Origin: Pyropia yezoensis
Taxonomy: Eukaryota; Rhodophyta; Bangiophyceae; Bangiales; Bangiaceae
Direction of reading: 5' to 3'
DNA: 64,000 bases
Assembly (NCBI GenBank): GCA_009829735.1
Contig: CM020618.1
Span: 19,205,346-19,269,345 of the forward strand
The translations under genes and the position numbers were made by a program. The notes under the pieces were generated by a model, which saw only the letters and a list, made by a program, of their open reading frames with translations, ran no database searches and was not told the DNA's origin. Of the stretch, positions 12,312-22,887 are shown piece by piece (the stretch's first letter is position 1; every line of letters starts with the position of its first letter).

Positions 12312-12548
12312 TCATAGCGCCGGGTCGTACGACTCGGTTGACGACGGTGGTGGCGGCGGAGGAGGAGGAGGCGGGGGCGGCGGTGGCGGCGGCGGCGGCG
12401 GCGGGGGCGTCTGTTGGGGTTGGACCCCCGCTGCCAAGCCTGGCCCCACCGCCATCACATACGAGACGAGGCCTGCGTCGGTGAGCCTTGCCCAGGTGTC
12501 GGCATCCTCCTCGATAGTGGCACGGTCCAGCGGCGGGTTTTCCGCCAT
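12312..12548 (-). CDS. Hypothetical protein N-terminus with poly-Pro tract
   Basis: The ATG at 12,548 starts MAENPPLDRATIEEDADTWA followed by about 22 further residues of normal, acidic, mixed composition. This is unlike the composition-driven frames nearby. It then enters about 22 consecutive prolines and stops at 12,312. Just after the proline tract, protein-like sequence continues in a neighbouring frame (around 12,315-12,250), so the CCG/CCC tract may hide a length error or the gene may be spliced. No family is recognised. The true gene is probably longer toward lower coordinates. Confidence 0.35.
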   Translation of the reverse strand: MAENPPLDRATIEEDADTWARLTDAGLVSYVMAVGPGLAAGVQPQQTPPPPPPPPPPPPPPPPPPPPPSSTESYDPAL

Positions 12549-15500
12549 GTAGGAGGAGCCTGGGTGGGTAGAGAGAGAATCGTGGGGAAAAGAGGTGTGG
12601 ATGGGACGGCGGGGGGGGGGGTGAGACGGTGGCAGTGCGGCTCAGGCCGGCGAGGCGTCACGGGGGGTAGCGGCCAAGGTGTGGGAGGTGGAAAGGAGCG
12701 CCGCCGTCTCAACGGCTCGCACGGTGGGCCCTCGGCAGCAGCGGCGCAACGGCAGTGGGGTGGCGGGGCGCCCGTTTATAGGAGCGGACGCACCGCCCCC
12801 GCCCTCACCCCCCCCCCCACTCTCCGTCGCTAAAGTAGCCGCAAAGCTGGCTGCTACCGCTGGCGCCTGCCCGTTGCAGCCCCGTGCACACGTCGAGGGC
12901 AGCGTGTGCGGCAGTGTGGGCTGTGGCGGCGGGACGGACGCGTGGGATCCGGGTGGGGGGGGGGGGCAGGCCGTCCGGCGTGCCACCACTGGCGCTGCTG
13001 CGGTCGAGAGAGGCTTGGCGGGCCAGGGAGGGGACGTCAGGGGTGTGAGCGGTCGGGACTGCCCGCCCGCCCTGGCAGGGGCGGGGGACACCTTCTGTGA
13101 GAGGGTGGGCGGGCCGGCGGGCGGGCGTCGCCGTGCGTGTCGGCAAGAGGCGTGGGAGCCTGGGCGTCAGGGCGCGCCCGCTCATGGCCCCCGCTCCTCT
13201 ACACGGGAGAAGGTGGAATGAAGCGGCGGCCGCCGCCACTGTCATCGTCGCACGGAGAGAGGGGGGGGGAGACGACAGGGGGGGGAAGGCTTGCCACCGC
13301 TCCCACGGTGTCAGGCGAGTGACAGCCGTGGCCGCGCTCGCGCTTTGCTCGATCGGGGGGGGGGTTTGGGGGGAGAGGAGCATAGTCTGGAGCAGAGGGG
13401 GCGCTGGAGGGGGGGGCGAAGGGAGACCACCAGCGAGCAGCACGCCCCCACCGCCTACGTTCCCGGCTATGCTAAGATATGGGGCTGGGCGACTGTACTG
13501 ACCACGAAGGGGGAGAGGGTAGGAGGCGGGGCAGGCCATCGCCCCCCCGCATTCTCCTCGGCTGCCAGAGGCGAAGGCCGACAGCTGTCGAATAGCACAT
13601 GCTGGCGCGCCGGCCGGGCCCCCAAGGGGCGTGGGGGGGGAGGCGCGCATGGCCCGCCCGCAAAAGGGGCGGGGAATGCGAGCCCCCGCCGCAAGGCGAG
13701 CGGGAGGCCGTTGCAGCACAGCCAAGCGCATCCCAGCGCACCCCAGCCCAGCCCAGCACCCCCCCCCCGCTTGCCCACATCCCACGCCCAGGCCAACACC
13801 GTAAACGGTGCGGGCGGGGCCCTCTCGTCCGGTGGCCACCCCCCTCCATCCGGATGGACCATCGCAGCAGCTTGGCGCGAGTCAAAAGACATGTGTGAGG
13901 CGGCCGCCGACGCGCGGGATCAGTCTGGCGGCGCTGGCCGCGGCGGACGAGGGCGGGACGGACCTGGCCGCTCGGGATCGCCAGCCTCGCGCGCGCGCAC
14001 GGCCACCACCCCCCGCAGCTGCAGACTTTTGGCCTGGCGCGGGGGGGCGGCGCGCTCGTCGGCTGGACAAGCTCCCGCTCAACGGGGTGGCCGTGTCCCC
14101 GCCACCGGCACAACGCGGGGGAAAGGGGGGGAGGGGGCCTGAAGGAGGGACTGTGGGGGGCTGGGCGCACTGTATCTGGCTATGGATTGTATGTACCGCA
14201 GATACTGTACTGAGGGCCCTGTCCAGATGGGCGCTGCCCCGTCGTCTGTTCGCGACTGTCATGCCTCGGGGGCCCTCCCCTGTTGCGCACGTGGCCACCT
14301 GTCACCAGTCACGCGTCAGGCGACATGTCCCCCACCGACCGACACTGTGCAATCTGCACCCACCGGTGGCGGTCCCGTGGGTCCCCCGCCAACTTTTGAC
14401 CTTGACGGTCCCTTCTCCCGCCCCGACTGGCACTGTCATCAACGCTGTGGCGTGGCCCCGCCCCCTGCGCGGTCCGCCAATCACGCTTCGCAGCATGAAC
14501 ACCATGTTCATTGTTGCCCGTTGGCGTTTCTATGTGGTCCTTGGGCGCAACTGCGCCCGAGCGTCCTCCCCTCCGACACCCCAGGCTTGCAGAAAAAAGT
14601 ACACCCTGCGTGCCAGTACTTTCCGCGCATGGCTCGCGTGGCAGCTGGCGGGGGCAACTGACGCGTCTTTAATATCTTTCCTAGGCTTGGCCTTGGGGAA
14701 GGGGGGGGGGCGTCGGCGAACGTTCGTTGGTCAGGCCCCTCAGGCGGAGCACCTGGGGCGATGTAAGATTTTTTTTGGTGGCCAGCCGGCCCAGCATGTC
14801 ATGCTGGAGGGGAGCTGGCGTGCGCCCACCCCAACCCCCGTCCCCGTCTCTCTCTCTCTCGCCAAGGAACCGCATTTTTGCTTTTCCACAACGCCCGCTA
14901 CGCGTGCGCGGGGAGCGGTTTCAGGCCGCCGTTGCACTGGGGCGCTGCAGCGTTAATTAATGTGTGGTGGCCAGAGGCTTGTCAACGCAGCGCGGCATCA
15001 GAGCCATCTCGTTGTCTGCAGAGGGCGTCGGGGTGGGAGTGGGCGGAGTGGGGGGGAGGGCGGGGGAAGAGGAGTGGGAGGAGGTGCAGGGGAGGTGCAA
15101 CCGCCCAGGGGGCGAGGCAGGAAGGACTTGGATTCTTCCGGTCGGGATTTGCGAGGTCTTGTCAGCCTTGGCACGAGCGGGCCCCAGGGGAAGGGCCTCG
15201 CCTGAGGGAGGAGGAAGGCAGCGCCAGCCGCTACGGGAAGAGGTGAGCAGAGCAGCAGGGAAAGGGAGAGGGCGTTGGGGGGCAGGGCTAGCGGTGAGCA
15301 CCCCCGCGCCACCCCGCCGCCTGGCGGCGCTTTTGGGTGCGAAGCGTTGGTGGCGGTGACTGGGAGGATGAAGGCGGTGGCTGTGGGTGGGGGTGAAGGA
15401 AGGCCCGTTGGGCTCTTTTTTTGGTTGGTGATTTTTCTTCTTTTTCTGCGGTGGTGTTTGATAGCTACGTCCGGCTCGTGTGTGGCACGTGGTGATTCCC

Positions 15501-16056
15501 ACCGTCCTTTCGCATCCCCCCCAACCCTCTCTCCTCCTCCTCCCGGTAGAGAGGGGGCTGTCTTTCGGCTGCCATCCACTCGCTGCTCCTACCGGTCACG
15601 AATAAGCACTGACTGGCGAGTCTCTGTGGGTGTGAGGGCGACGCGGCCGTCCAACGGCACCAGCGCAAGCGCGGACGCAGGAGGCAAGGTGAAAGTTCCA
15701 CGGAGAGAACACAGTGGCACACTATATAGACTTTACTACCCAACGGGCCGTCGATGGATGGCCCCATCGCTACAGAAGCACACACACCCGTCGGCTACGC
15801 GCACCTCTCTGACCGTCGCAACGCTGTGCAGAGGACCCTCCATGCCGCCGCCCCTCATCGAACCTTAGTCCAACAAAGAGCGGCAGCAGCCCCCGACGGG
15901 CAAGCCCGGTGGCCATAGTGGTCGAGCGCGGGGTGGGAGATGACACTGCCGACCGCGGCGCCATCCACCGAGACAACTAGCAGCCGACGCGCCGCGCCGC
16001 CGCCGGCCAGGTGGTGGTGGCGGCAGCGGCGGCGGCTACAGCAGCTGACGACCGGG
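12549..16056. other. Intergenic, no clearly supported gene
   Basis: Open frames on both strands are Pro/Arg/Ala-rich with no domain. Around 14.3-14.9 kb the DNA is less extreme and contains a CCAAT motif (GCCAATCA near 14,475), but no consistent reading frame follows it. A T-rich tract lies at about 15,416-15,450. Confidence 0.4.
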
Positions 16057-16185
16057 TCACTTCTTGCAGGTGCAGCCGCCCTTGCCCTTGCCATACGGAT
16101 AGTAGTAGCACTGGTAGTAGCACGGGACGTAGCAGTAGTAGTAGGTGGGGCGGCAGCACACATAGGTGCACCCGTGGCCGCACAT
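16057..16185 (-). CDS. Cys/Tyr-rich 42-residue peptide
   Basis: The ATG at 16,185-16,183 sits in a strong start context (CACCATGTG), and the frame ends at TGA 16,059-16,057. Of 42 residues, 9 are Cys and 11 Tyr, arranged in blocks such as PTYYYCYVPCYYQCYYYPY, and the tail is GKGKGGCTCKK. Nearly all Tyr and Cys codons end in C (TAC, TGC), the bias expected of host genes. The frame is also open upstream, so extra N-terminal residues or a spliced 5' exon are possible. The composition suggests a metal-binding, disulfide-linked or tyrosine-crosslinked structural peptide. No known family is recognised and no membrane helix is evident. Confidence 0.5.
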   Translation of the reverse strand: MCGHGCTYVCCRPTYYYCYVPCYYQCYYYPYGKGKGGCTCKK

Positions 16186-17620
16186 GGTGATGAGGGTAGT
16201 GTTGGTGGTGGCGGTGGGAGAGTTCCGCACAGGCCGCGCAAGGCGATGACCCCTCAACAACAATGTGCGCAGACAGGGGACGGAGGGCGGGCCAGGGGGC
16301 GGGTGCCAACGATGGCAGGGTGGGGGAATGGCGGTTGGTGTGTTCCGCGGGTGGTCGCCAGCGTTGACGCGGTCGTACAGCGAGAGAAGGGGAAGGCGTT
16401 GGGAAGCAAAGCGCGTGGTGGGGAGGAAAGAGCAAAAGAGAACAGCCGCGAGCGGTGGGGCAGCGCTTCGAAGTGCGCCGCCGAGGTGCCCACCACCGGG
16501 GCACCGCTTAAAAAGGCACAGCGACCAGACTGGGAGCGCCGCCCTGTTGTGACGGGCTGTCTGCCGTGCGAAGGGCGGGGGGGGGGCTTTTGGGGGGCTT
16601 TTGGGTGGAGGAACAAAGGGGGGGGCCTGCGGGCTGTCTGTGACGCCGCTGCGGGTGCCGCCGGGCGTGTCCCGCCGGGCGTGTCCCGCCCGGCGTGTCC
16701 CGCCGGCGGCGGGGCCTCTCCCGGCCAGCTGGCCGACAGACAGAGGGGGGGTACAAAATAGCACGGCCGGGGCGGCACCCGCCGCTCCTTCCGCGTGCAC
16801 CCCCCCCACCCCACACGCCCACGCTCCCGACGGTGGATTGTGTGCGTGGCGTGCAGCGTGTTTGTGGGCGGCGCTCCCTGCTCCCCCCCCCCGTGGGGTG
16901 CAACGATGAATGCACGCGGCTGGCGGCGACGGGGGGGCACCACGGCTCCGCCGAGGAGGGGGGGGTGGGGATGCGGGCCAATCGCCTAGACCATCGCCCC
17001 GCCCCCACCACCCCCCGCGCCGGTGATCCCCGCTGCCAATACGGGTGGCGAGTGGGGGCGCGCCGGGGTGGACCGCCCAAAAAGGGTGGCAGCCGCGTGC
17101 CGCGTGTCGTGTCTTCCCCCCCCCCCCCCCACCCCCACCCCCCTTTCTAGACGGAGGATTCTCCGCCCCCATCCTCGTCAGGAGACGTCCCTTGGCCCCA
17201 CCCGTCCGTCCCCCAGAGCAGACACTGGTATGTAAGCGGCCTGGACGGCGCCCCCCCCCCCCGCCCCCCCACCCACCCCTTCCCACCGCTGCGCGCAAAC
17301 GCTGGGGAGCCCTTGAGAGGGGAAGTCCGCTTCCACCCCGCCTGCAAGGTGTCGTTGGTTGGGTGCCGCCGCCGGGCGGTAGGGGGGGGTGGGTCGGCAG
17401 CGGCGTCGGTGGGTGGGGTGGTGGGTGGGGGGGGGGTGGGGGGAGGCGCGTCCACGCCTCCCGCCCCCGGCTCTCTTGGCTCCTGTGAGATTCCCGCTGT
17501 CGTAGAGCACCCCAGCCACCCCGCCCCTCCATCTTGCTGGCAGGACGGAAGGTGGGGGGGGGGGGCGGGGGGGGGCCGGCCGTCCCCCTCGGCGCGGGCC
17601 CCCCTTCCGCCGCCTCGACT
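16186..17620. other. Intergenic; 14-bp triple repeat, no supported gene
   Basis: This lies upstream of the Cys/Tyr-rich peptide. CCGGGCGTGTCCCG or a one-base variant is repeated three times at 16,661-16,702. Poly-C tracts lie near 17,117 and 17,252. Open frames here are low-complexity. Confidence 0.5.
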
Positions 17621-17650
17621 ATCGTCTCCTTCACTGACAAAGGAATCGAG
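17621..17650 (+). repeat. Left terminal inverted repeat of the 10.3-kb transposon
   Basis: It begins ATCGTCTCCTTCACTG. It matches the reverse complement of 27,914-27,943 at about 24 of 30 positions without gaps. Confidence 0.6.
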
Positions 17651-17772
17651 GCATCGATTCGACGGGTTCTGGGCGTCCCTCAGTCGATGCGTTCTGGGGG
17701 GTCCACGATGGGCTCAGATGGGCTTCTCGATGCCCGACGTTCGATGGAGTGGGGTCAATCGAGTAGATCGAA
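17645..17772 (+). repeat. Left subterminal TCGA-dense zone
   Basis: Eight TCGA tetramers occur in about 130 bp, mostly as ATCGAT, TCGATG or ATCGAG. Subterminal clusters of short motifs are transposase-binding sites in CACTA-type elements. That role is inferred here. Confidence 0.6.
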
Positions 17773-18260
17773 GGCAGTCTCGTGGTTTCTGGGCAGTCGC
17801 GTGACTACTTTTTTGGCAGGCAGCCGGAGTGCCGCTGGCGTTGTCGTCCCATCCCCGGTCCGGGCGGGCCCGGACCGGGGGGGGCGGGTGCGCGGCGCGG
17901 GCCGTCGCCGGCGTGCGCTGCGGGATGGATCCTCTCGCCGGGGCGCTACGGGGGGGTTTTACCTCTCGCGCGCAGGAAAGGGAGCACGCGTCCCGCAGGC
18001 AGGCGGCCTGGGCTGGGAGAACACAACCAGAGCTCGGCAGCGGTACCGCCACTCTCACCGCCCTCCACCAGCCGATCCCACCGGCACAGGACGGCACACA
18101 CTCGTCAGCTCGCCGGTGGCGGCGCCATCGGAGTGCAAGAGCAACTCCCCCCCGCCCCGCGTACGCGTGCTCTCTGAAGCCCTTATCGCCCACACAGGAC
18201 CGACCCCACATGGCGGAGGTGCCGCAATGCCGAAGCAGTGGCTGCGTGCTGCCCCGCCGC

Positions 18261-18630
18261 CAAGTGTGCAAGAAGCGTACACCCCCCCCACGCGTCACGC
18301 ACTCCAACAAAGTCGTCCACCACCACTCAGCGGTGGTGTAGCACGACCCCCCACGCCAAGTGTGAAAGAAGCGTACACCCCCCCCACGCGTCACGCACTC
18401 GAACAAAGTCGTCCACCGCCACTCAGCGGTGGCGTAGCACGACCCCCCACGCCAAGTGTGCAAGAAGCGTACACCCCCCCCACGCGTCACGCACTCCAAC
18501 AAAGTCGTCCACCACCACTGAGCGGTGGCGTAGCACGACCCCCCACGCCAAGTGTGAAAGAAGCGTACACCCCCCACGCGTCACGCACTCCAACAAAGTC
18601 GTCCACCACCACTAAGCGGTGGCGTAGCAT
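18261..18630 (+). repeat. Four-unit 96-bp minisatellite with an internal hairpin
   Basis: Units start with CAAGTGTG at 18,261, 18,357, 18,453 and 18,549, an exact 96-bp period for three steps, with a final shorter unit. Each unit carries an inverted repeat (CACCACT, 3-4 bases, then GGTGG) able to fold into a hairpin. Units 1 and 3 have GTGCAAG while units 2 and 4 have GTGAAAG, indicating duplication of a 192-bp pair. It lies between the left end and the 3' end of the minus-strand gene. Confidence 0.9.
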
Positions 18631-18828
18631 GCAGAAAATATATGGCTGCGTGTGCCGTACTGCAGCGCTCGTGCGCCCACGCCCTGATACCGTAATGGCC
18701 AGATCACCGGCGCCCATCGCTCTAGACAGGCGCGAGTCGCCCGCAAGCCGCAAGGCCTGCCATCAACGCGAGCAGGTCCCGCCCACGACCGCCAGACGCC
18801 GCACGACCGAGCCCCCAGAGGGGCATGA

Positions 18829-21378
18829 TCACGGCCGGGCGAGTGCCTCGGCAGCACGAGCGGCTGCGTCCGCCTCGGCGTCGGCGGCTCCCACCGCAGC
18901 ACCACCAGCTGCAGCCCCGGCGTCAGCTTCGGCTAGCGCGCCCATAGCCGCCTCCTCTGCGGCCATCGTGACCTGGTCCGAGTACAGCTTCTCGTACGAG
19001 TCGTCGTTGTCGCCGTTCGGCTGCGTCCGCGCCGCGTCGTCGCCGTCGACGAGCAGTAAGCCATGATGCACCTCCTTGTCATTGTGGAGGATGCTGTCAA
19101 CACGGAACAGCTCCACGCGCCAGCTCGCGTAGCACGACAAGTCGACATGGCGCGGCTTGCGCACGTTGGTGTAGATCAGCGCCTCCAGGTGTTGGCGTAC
19201 AAAGCTGGACATGAGGGCGTACCACCCCGACGTGCAATGCAGGATGTCTTCTTCACCGACCGTGCGTGCCTTCTCCATTCGGCTGCGTGCTCCAAGGTGG
19301 GTGTAGTTCACATCCATGGCCTTCTTGATCCCGCTCCGGCCCGTCAACGACTTGGTGTACGCGTCGTCGTTGTACCACTCCAGCGCCTTGGTCGCATCTA
19401 GCGAGTCAAGCGGCACTTTGATCGTGTTGAAGTACGCCACGACGGCCCGCTTCTTGAGGGCCTCAATCAAGTGCGGCAGCACCTGGCCGAGCGGCACGAA
19501 CGGCTTGACCCGCTCCACCCGGTCCTTTCCCTTCTTGGATCTGAAGCTGCCCACGTTGGGCTTGTCAAACGCCTTGAGCAGCCACTCCTCCGCCTCATCA
19601 GCTTCGTCCTTTCGATGCTCCATGGTCTTGTCAATCATGAGGTTGAAAACCTCGTCCCCATCCAGGTACACGTCGCGGTTGATGACGGCCCAAGCAGTGC
19701 GCTGGGTAAGGTCGTCGTTCATGAGCCGACGGATGGCGCCAATGTCTCTCAGGATGAAGGCAGGGGTGTCGATTGGCACAGCGGGGTTGGCGCCTCGAAT
19801 GGTGCGGCCCGTACGGAAGCCCAAATCAGCCGGGCCCGCGGACGCAGATGCCCCGCTACTACCTCCAGATGGCGGCCCCCCGCCCGGGTGGCTCACCTGC
19901 TGGTTGGCGTTCACGTGCTGCTGCTTCGTCAGCGCCTTCATCTCGGCAAAGCCTTGCTGAACGGTGCTGCGCAAGGCCGTGACCGACCGCGCCAGCGCTT
20001 CGATGGAGGCACCCTGGGTTTGTAGACGCCGCCCCGTGTCCCCCACGTGTCCCTCCAGAGTGCCCAGGCGCTTGGTGAGAGTTCCGACGGACGCGCCAAG
20101 CCCCCGTACGGACGCCGAGTATGCCACCGCATCCTCGTCGACAGCAGAAGCAGGGACGCCATAAGCAGCAGTCAGCGTCATACTGCTGCCAGGGGTATGA
20201 GGGCCACGCCGGCTTTGCGTGGCGGAGGCCGCGGGAGAGCGTGATGCTGGCGTACCAGTGGACCCCACCCCGCCGGTCGGAGGCGGGCCGCGGCGATGAG
20301 TTGAGTTGCCAGCGGATGACCGCGCTCCAGGTGATAGGCTGCCCGCAACGGACGCCTCCGTCGGCGGCGGCGCCAAAGTCTTGCGATTGCGCGGAGCCCG
20401 AGCAGAACGCGGTGCGGTAGCGCGACGCTGGGGCGCGGCAGGCGCCCGTGCACCGGGCACCGGCTGCAGCGCAGCCGTGGCAGGCGCAGGGGGGGGGCGT
20501 ACCCGCTCACCGACCTGCGTGTCGTCGACGTTGAAGAATTGCGTTCCGCCCTCGTCGCCCTGCCCAATTGCCAAGGAGGGAGCGGCGGTGGCGTCAGGCG
20601 CCGCCCCCAAGGTCCGACCTGCGCGCGCCGCGGCTGCCATTCGCCGCTCCTCGTACTCAACAGGTCCCATGCCAGGCGGTGAAAGCGAGGTGCTTGGCGT
20701 CTGGCGCACAGGGGGGGGGGTCACAGGGCGCGGGAATGGGGGTGGTTGCGACATTGCGTCGGGAACTGCCTGCCCACGACCCTCCGGCGCCCCGGGAAGG
20801 TGACGAGTCGTACCAGGGTTGGGGCTGTCGAGCGGTGGCAGCGCCACCTGCGCCTGGTAGGCGGCCACGCGGTCGGCAGCACCTTGCAGGTAGTAGTCAG
20901 GCCGCGTCAAGTAGTCGGACGACACGTCGGCCTGCGTCGCTATAGGAGGGAGTGCAAGTGCGCCCGGGGGCAGCTGGGACGGGGCCACATTGGCGAGCGG
21001 TGCAGCCGTAGGCACACTCTGCGGCGTGGAAGGTCGGTCGGCCAGAGGGAGCGCGCGGAATGAAGCAGGTCCGGCAAGGCGCGGCAGGGATGGAGCAGCG
21101 TCAGCAGGCGGTGCAGGGGAGAGGGCACCCTGCGCCGGAGAGGGTTGGCCCAACGGCGGCACGCCAGTATTGGTGGGCCCAAGGGGCACGCGCCGCATCA
21201 GGGCGCTCAAGGGAGGAAGGCCCAGAGGCCTGGCTCGACTCGCAGCAGCTCGCAGCTCATCCTTGGCGCGGCGATCCGCATCAGTAGGCTGCGGGGAGGG
21301 TCCAACACGAGCGGCCTTGGGAGGGGTGGGCGCACGACCAGGAACAGGTGGGCCACGCTTGGAGCTGCCGGGAGGCAT
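18829..21378 (-). CDS. Transposon-borne coiled-coil protein of unknown function, 849 aa
   Basis: The start ATG is at 21,378 in good context (CACCACCATG) and the stop is at 18,829, with no interruption. Residues 1 to about 400 are Pro/Ala-rich and probably disordered. Residues about 415-490 have a heptad pattern (SVRGLGASVGTLTKRLGTLE, then QGASIEALARSVTALRSTVQ) predicting a coiled coil. Residues about 515-800 form a compact mixed-composition domain with conserved-looking stretches such as DIGAIRRLMNDDLTQRTAWA and HHGLLLVDGDD. The tail is Ala-rich. It is divergent from the transposase inside the same inverted repeats, so an accessory role (DNA binding, multimerisation of the transposition complex) is plausible. 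I recognise no family. Confidence 0.8.
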   Translation of the reverse strand: MPPGSSKRGPPVPGRAPTPPKAARVGPSPQPTDADRRAKDELRAAASRARPLGLPPLSALMRRVPLGPTNTGVPPLGQPSPAQGALSPAPPADAAPSLPRLAGPASFRALPLADRPSTPQSVPTAAPLANVAPSQLPPGALALPPIATQADVSSDYLTRPDYYLQGAADRVAAYQAQVALPPLDSPNPGTTRHLPGAPEGRGQAVPDAMSQPPPFPRPVTPPPVRQTPSTSLSPPGMGPVEYEERRMAAAARAGRTLGAAPDATAAPSLAIGQGDEGGTQFFNVDDTQVGERVRPPPAPATAALQPVPGARAPAAPQRRATAPRSARAPRNRKTLAPPPTEASVAGSLSPGARSSAGNSTHRRGPPPTGGVGSTGTPASRSPAASATQSRRGPHTPGSSMTLTAAYGVPASAVDEDAVAYSASVRGLGASVGTLTKRLGTLEGHVGDTGRRLQTQGASIEALARSVTALRSTVQQGFAEMKALTKQQHVNANQQVSHPGGGPPSGGSSGASASAGPADLGFRTGRTIRGANPAVPIDTPAFILRDIGAIRRLMNDDLTQRTAWAVINRDVYLDGDEVFNLMIDKTMEHRKDEADEAEEWLLKAFDKPNVGSFRSKKGKDRVERVKPFVPLGQVLPHLIEALKKRAVVAYFNTIKVPLDSLDATKALEWYNDDAYTKSLTGRSGIKKAMDVNYTHLGARSRMEKARTVGEEDILHCTSGWYALMSSFVRQHLEALIYTNVRKPRHVDLSCYASWRVELFRVDSILHNDKEVHHGLLLVDGDDAARTQPNGDNDDSYEKLYSDQVTMAAEEAAMGALAEADAGAAAGGAAVGAADAEADAAARAAEALARP

Positions 21379-22887
21379 GGTGGTCGGTGTGATGATGGGT
21401 GAGGAGCAGCGGGGTGGGTGGCAGAGTCAGCGGCGGGGGAAGGGGAAGGGAAGGCCAAAAAGCAGGGTACAAAACGGTCGGCAATGGTAGAGAGGGAGGG
21501 ACACGGACGAGGAGGAGGTGGGGGGACGCGGCGGTACAAAGTGCGGTTCTTATCCTGCAGAGAAGCAGCATGGGGGATGCTCTCGGGCGCCACAAATCGC
21601 GCGGGTAGCGCGCGTGGGCAAGAAAAAACGGCGGGCCAAGCGGCCAGACGCGGTGGACCTCCTCACGCGCGCGAGGGTCGGAGCATGTTGGCACGAAACA
21701 TGAGATATCTCCCGCACGCTGGCGCAAAGGAAGACAGGCGCCGACCCATGACGGGCGCACCCCTCGATCGTGCGCCGCTTGGCGCGACGTGAAGGAGGGG
21801 GTCGGACAAGGGCGCCTGCGCAGCGTGCGGCAGCTCGGCATGGCGCTCGCGGGCGTCCCTCGGACGGCGATCAGAAACGTACCGGACGCGAGCTTGGCAC
21901 TCCCCCAGCACCTCCAAGTGGTGGGTGTCTCGTGATTGCCGGGCAGGCAGACGCCCGCCGCGCCGACGTCGTTACTCGGTTTGAAAAAGGAGCCGATGAG
22001 CTCCCGATTGGGTGCGCCTAGGGTGGCGGTGCCGGGGGTGCGCCGGGCGTGCGCAGGCGAAGGGGCACGTCAAGCGCGCGCCTGCAGACGACATCGTCCG
22101 CGGCTCGTACGAGCCCACCCTGGCGCGAGCACGGTAGAAGTCCAGTTCCAAGTCTGGATTATTGTGGGGCTTGCAGTCTTTCAGTCCGAAGGTCGTCGTG
22201 GTTGACAGATCGAGATTTTAAGACGGTACAGCCATTGGCCCTGTGGTGTCCATCAGCCACAGGGCTGTAAGTAATTTGGCCGGCTCACGTGAGTTCGAAA
22301 CACAGTCGTCGCAGTTCTGATATTAAGTCCAAGTCATGCTGACACGCCGGCACGATGACCTCCACAGCACCTCGTCGTGGACGACGCTCCACCTGCTTGC
22401 ACACTCTACGCGACTGGCCCGCCATGTACGCCTGCCGGCTGCGTGCGTCCCTCTCTGCTCCCGCGGGGGGACTTCCCGCTCCACTGCCGAGTGTTCCCGC
22501 GAGTTTTTCTGGCAACCACGACCGGGCACGTCGGCGACTGCCGTGCAAATTTTTGCGCACACGCGGCGGCCTCTCGGTGTGCTTTCCTGGCACGGCAGCA
22601 GTGCTATCTGTCATAGGACTGTGGGCGTGGGCGCTGTCTATGTGGCGCTCTGGTGGCCGGTGGGTTTTGGTGACGGCTGCTATCCCGCTCGCGTATCCCT
22701 CCCACGTCGGCTGCCACAGGCTTCGTGTCGTCTTTCGCGCCGCGATGGGGGCTGTTTTTCGGGCAGCGCCCGACGAGATGCCAGCTCGCCGCTTGGCCGC
22801 AGCCTGCGGCGTTTCCCACGCTCTTTCGTCTGCGCGTGACGTCGCGCTCATCCCCGCGCCCCAGTCGGTTTGCCATGCGGTACGACG
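21379..22887. promoter_or_regulatory. Divergent intergenic region of the transposon
   Basis: About 1.5 kb separate the two divergent start codons, so it should contain both promoters. It is less GC-rich than the flanking host DNA, with short AT-rich patches near 22,215 and 22,318. No clear TATA element or further gene is seen. Confidence 0.45.

Noticed and set aside
17534-19066. 510-codon plus-strand frame through the 96-bp minisatellite
   Set aside because: The 96-bp period is a multiple of three, so the repeat stays open by chance. The frame crosses the transposon boundary and overlaps the 3' end of the real minus-strand gene.
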